Below the pieces are notes generated by a model, which was not told where the DNA came from, made no database searches, and worked only from the letters and a program-made list of their open reading frames with translations. This document shows, one piece after another, positions 33,523-35,794 of a DNA stretch of 35,794 nucleotides. The stretch covers positions 1 through 35,794 of the forward strand of contig DUSC01000083.1 of NCBI GenBank assembly GCA_012842935.1. Reading direction: 5' to 3'. The first letter of the stretch is position 1; every line of letters begins with the position of its first letter. The stretch is from Hyphomicrobiales bacterium (GTDB lineage: Bacteria > Pseudomonadota > Alphaproteobacteria > Rhizobiales > Rhizobiaceae). The position numbers were made by a program, and so were the translations under genes.

Positions 33523-34851
33523 TCACGGCAGTGCCGCGCCCTTGAAGGTCTGCTCGTAGCGGCGCAGGATCTGGTTCCCCCGCTCCACGGCCGCGTCGAT
33601 GGCCACCTGCATGTCCTTCTGGCCGGTGAAGGCCGCCTCGAGTTCGGCGCGAATTTCGGCGCGGATCGAGGTGAAGTTGCCGAGGCGGATGCCGCGCGAC
33701 ACCGGGGTGACGTCGGAAGCGGTCAGCGAGGCGATGGCGATGTCGCGGTTCGCGCGCTTCGGATCGGCATAGAAGCCTTCGGCCTTGAGCAGCTCGTAGC
33801 CCTTGGTCGTGACCGGGATGTATCCGGTGTTCTCGGCGATGTACTTCTCGCCTGTATCCGGGGCAGTCACGTACTTAAGGAAGGCGGCCGCAGCCTCGTA
33901 TTCTTCCTTCGACTTGCCTTCCATGACCCAGAGCGAGGCGCCGCCGACCAGCGAGTTGGTGCGCTTGGCGGGATCGATGACCGGCATCATGGCGACGTCC
34001 CAATTCAGGCCGGCGACCTGGGTGTTGTGGACCGTCCCGTGGTTGGCGATCGAGGTGATCGTCGAGGCGCAGCTGCCGTCGGCGAAGGACTGAACGAGGT
34101 TCTTGCCGACCTGGGCGGTCTGGATTCTCGCATAACCGGCGTCGAGCCACGCCTTGAAGTCCTTCATGTGGTCGACGAAGGCAGTCTTGTTGAAAACCAG
34201 TTCGGCGCCGAGGCCGCCGTAGCCGTTGTCCATCGAGGCGATCGGCAGGTTGTTGGTCGCCGAGAACTGCTCGAGGTTCATCCAGGTGTCGAAGTCGAAA
34301 GCGAAACCGCACTCGACGCCGGCCGCCTTCATCGCCTTCAGGTCCTCGGCGAACTCGGACCAGCTGGCCGGCGCCGCGCTCTTGCCAATCTTCGCCCAGG
34401 CGTCCTTGTTCCAGTAGAAGACGGCCGAGGAGGAATTGTACGGGAACGACCACATTTCGCCCGTCGAGGTCGCGTAATAATTAGCGATGCTCGGGAAATA
34501 GCCCTTCCAGTCGATGTCGATACCGTAGTCGACGGCGAACTTGTTGGCCGGATAGATGGCGCCCGACAGCATGAAGTTGACGGTACCGGCGTCGTAGATC
34601 TGCACGATGGTCGGGTGCTGCTTGGCGCGGTAGGCCGCGATCGTGTTCTGCTCGGCCTTGTCGTAGCCGCCCTGGCCGACGCAGACCGCTTCATACTTGT
34701 CCTGGGACTCGTTGAAGAGCTGGCAGTGCTTGGCCATGACCTCGCCGAGGTCGCCGGTCAGGCCGTACCAGAATTCGAACTTCGTGCGGTCGGCGGCGTG
34801 GGCGCCGGTGGCGAGCGCGGAGGCGGCCGCCAGCAGGATCACTCTTTTCAT
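33523..34851 (-). CDS. ugpB: Periplasmic substrate-binding protein, UgpB-like
   Basis: The 442-residue protein has a signal peptide (MKRVILLAAASALATGAHA, then ADRT) and an extracellular solute-binding type 1 fold. IVQIYDAGTVNFMLSGAIYP, FPYNSSSAVFYWNKDAW and NSLVGGASLWVMEGKSKEEY resemble E. coli UgpB. So do RGIRLGNFTSIRAEIRAELE and the C-terminal AVERGNQILRRYEQTFKG. UgpB binds glycerol-3-phosphate and glycerophosphocholine; a related phosphorylated polyol or diester is possible here. The start at 34851 follows AAGGAG. It is the first gene of the minus-strand ugpBAEC operon, and a weak Pho-box-like array lies about 65 nt upstream. Confidence 0.93.
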   Translation of the reverse strand: MKRVILLAAASALATGAHAADRTKFEFWYGLTGDLGEVMAKHCQLFNESQDKYEAVCVGQGGYDKAEQNTIAAYRAKQHPTIVQIYDAGTVNFMLSGAIYPANKFAVDYGIDIDWKGYFPSIANYYATSTGEMWSFPYNSSSAVFYWNKDAWAKIGKSAAPASWSEFAEDLKAMKAAGVECGFAFDFDTWMNLEQFSATNNLPIASMDNGYGGLGAELVFNKTAFVDHMKDFKAWLDAGYARIQTAQVGKNLVQSFADGSCASTITSIANHGTVHNTQVAGLNWDVAMMPVIDPAKRTNSLVGGASLWVMEGKSKEEYEAAAAFLKYVTAPDTGEKYIAENTGYIPVTTKGYELLKAEGFYADPKRANRDIAIASLTASDVTPVSRGIRLGNFTSIRAEIRAELEAAFTGQKDMQVAIDAAVERGNQILRRYEQTFKGAALP

Positions 34852-34915
34852 TCGTCGTCTCCTTCGAGAGGTGGCGCGAGCTCGATGCCCGCTGAGCGCT
34901 CCCTAGTGGGCCGAC

Positions 34916-34944
34916 GTGACAGTTGCGTTTTGGTCTCGTGACGG
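34916..34944 (-). promoter_or_regulatory. Weak Pho-box-like array upstream of ugpB
   Basis: On the minus strand CCGTCAC (34944-34938) and CTGTCAC (34922-34916) are 22 nt apart. The middle 7-mer CCAAAAC sits at 11-nt phase between them. PhoB sites use 7-bp CTGTCAT-like repeats every 11 nt, so the outer two units match and the middle does not. Location about 65 nt before a ugpB start fits, since ugp is a known Pho-regulon operon. The match is suggestive only. Confidence 0.35.
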
Positions 34945-35018
34945 AACCGCGACAATCCAGAGACCTGCCGCCCCCTGCGCGGATCAGCAGGCCGGCATTC
35001 GGCCGCAGGATCAGTCTA

Positions 35019-35408
35019 TCAGACGCCGACGTCGCGGATCTCGAAGACGTTGCCGCCCGAGGTGACGAACCGGCCGCCCGTGCCGCGACGGACGGAATAG
35101 CATTTCTCGCGGCCGCCGCGCAGGTCGCCCCAGACCGTGCACAGGTCGGCGCCGCGGATCACCCAGCGCCCGGTGTCGCCGGCCGGTTCGGGATCGTCCA
35201 CGGAAATCTCGGCGGTGCCGTCGGGCGACAGCAGGAGATGACCCTTGTGCCAGCCGCCCTCCTCCCACCAGACGATCGTGCGGCCGATGAGCTCGCTCTC
35301 GATCGCCGGACCGTCGAGATCGGTCGCGGCGGCGCCGGAAAGCGCTACTGTCAGGCCGGCGAGACTGAACCCGGCGGCAAAGGCGATGCGGCGCAAGTTC
35401 CCAGCCAT
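35019..35408 (-). CDS. Small exported protein of unknown function
   Basis: The 129-residue protein starts at the ATG at 35408, with a GGAG site about ten bases upstream; the frame stays open 11 codons further. The N terminus (MAGNLRRIAFAAGFSLAGLTVALSGAAA) is a signal peptide. The mature part of about 100 residues is rich in Trp and Gly (TIVWWEEGGWHKGHLLLSPDGT, GRWVIRGADLCTVWGDLRGG). It has two cysteines (LCTVW, KCYSV) that could form a disulphide, and looks like a small beta-rich periplasmic domain. No family is assigned with confidence. It is divergent from the partial gene at the right end and lies upstream of ugpB on the same strand. Confidence 0.75.
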   Translation of the reverse strand: MAGNLRRIAFAAGFSLAGLTVALSGAAATDLDGPAIESELIGRTIVWWEEGGWHKGHLLLSPDGTAEISVDDPEPAGDTGRWVIRGADLCTVWGDLRGGREKCYSVRRGTGGRFVTSGGNVFEIRDVGV

Positions 35409-35599
35409 GATGCGAATCTCCGGCGTCGATGACAGCGACATGACGATTCAATGACATTCGCCGGCTTATGTCGAGACCATCTCCCCTGTGCTCGGCGCGA
35501 CCTGCCGCAGGATTGCCGGACGAACATCCACCCGTCTTGTCGCCGAAGCTTCAAGGACCCGTCAGACGCCTGACATGGGGTTCGGCGATGGTCGCCACC

Positions 35600-35649
35600 G
35601 ATCGCGACCTCGAGCGTCGCGGTCTTCCCGCGACATCCCCCGCGACATC
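35600..35649. promoter_or_regulatory. Hairpin dyad and tandem 11-mer before the right-end gene
   Basis: GATCGCGAC (35600-35608) and GTCGCGGTC (35616-35624) can pair over 9 bp, with one G-U pair and a 7-nt loop. Directly after it CCCGCGACATC occurs twice (35627-35637 and 35639-35649), 12 nt apart. Both share the GCGAC core. They lie 36-85 nt before the next ATG, in the 276-nt gap between divergent genes, where operators would be expected. Confidence 0.4.
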
Positions 35650-35684
35650 ACCCGCTCCCCAACGCCTGAAGGACTCAATCCGCC

Positions 35685-35794
35685 ATGCTCGCCAACGGCA
35701 TCACCGGTACCGGCATTTCCGCGCACAAGCGCGCCGACGACCTCTCCGACTTCGATGCGGAGCTCGACATGATCGAAGCGCTCGGCGTCGAGAC
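35685..35794 (+). CDS. Sugar-phosphate isomerase/epimerase-like protein, N-terminal fragment
   Basis: The frame is open from the ATG at 35685 to the window end (36 complete codons) and has strong C/G third positions. The peptide starts MLANGITGTGISAHKRADDL and continues SDFDAELDMIEALGVET. This resembles the first strand and helix of xylose-isomerase-like TIM-barrel proteins (sugar phosphate isomerases/epimerases), common in rhizobial sugar-catabolic loci. GAAGGA lies about ten bases upstream. Proximity to the ugp-type operon would suit a sugar or polyol pathway. The family call rests on the short N terminus only. Confidence 0.6.
   Translation, partial: MLANGITGTGISAHKRADDLSDFDAELDMIEALGVE

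Noticed and set aside
33430-34941. 503-codon plus-strand frame opposite ugpB
   Set aside because: It is antisense to a clear UgpB-like protein with a signal peptide; it has no recognisable domain.

Overview
The window is GC-rich and densely coding, with strong C/G preference at third codon positions. Gene content points to a chromosomal region of an alphaproteobacterium of the order Hyphomicrobiales (Rhizobiales), most like Mesorhizobium or a relative. The pointers are a zwf-pgl-edd Entner-Doudoroff operon, a Ugp-type ABC transporter, a kinase-less GumC/ExoP-like protein and a GlxA-type AraC regulator. The genus assignment is inference from gene families. I see no tRNA, rRNA or CRISPR array.

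Layout, left to right. (1) 1-141: the end of an IS256-family element, with only the first codons of its transposase, lying close to a stand-alone receiver-like protein (241-690). (2) 789-3596 (+): a PuuA-like glutamine-synthetase-family ligase and a PuuB-like FAD amine oxidase, probably for catabolism of putrescine or another amine. (3) 3613-4803 (-): NhaA antiporter. (4) 8435-4952 (-): a three-gene set of aldehyde dehydrogenase, short-chain dehydrogenase and FabH-like ketoacyl synthase, of unknown pathway. (5) 8646-12830 (+): zwf, pgl and edd, which convert glucose-6-phosphate to KDPG. The operon ends in a strong hairpin shared with a convergent gene. (6) 14546-12882 (-): a secreted von Willebrand A protein with four tandem C-terminal repeats; then a small hydrophobic ORF. 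(7) 17074-15091 (-): folD and a GlxA/AraC regulator.

(8) 17182-26863: a compact surface-polysaccharide locus. It holds a chain-length (Wzz/GumC-like) protein without a kinase domain, a Wzx-like flippase, three minus-strand glycosyltransferase genes joined by 4-nt stop/start overlaps (GT4, WecG/TagA family, DUF6492-like), a GT2 enzyme and a Wzy/ExoQ-like polymerase. This looks like a Wzx/Wzy-dependent assembly line. The initiating phosphoglycosyl transferase and the outer-membrane exporter are not in the window. (9) 26944-27756: proC.

(10) 34851-27797 (-): ugpB-ugpA-ugpE-ugpC followed by a homoserine-dehydrogenase-like/SAF-domain oxidoreductase and an MFS transporter. This is probably one uptake-and-catabolism unit, with an RNA hairpin between ugpB and ugpA and a weak Pho-box-like array upstream. 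(11) A small exported protein, then the start of a sugar-phosphate isomerase/epimerase-like gene cut by the window end.

Most of the window is ordinary metabolism. The parts least explained by known systems are the ALDH/SDR/FabH-like trio, the SAF-domain dehydrogenase attached to a Ugp transporter, the repeat-bearing vWA protein, and the unusual cytoplasmic extensions of the GumC-like protein.
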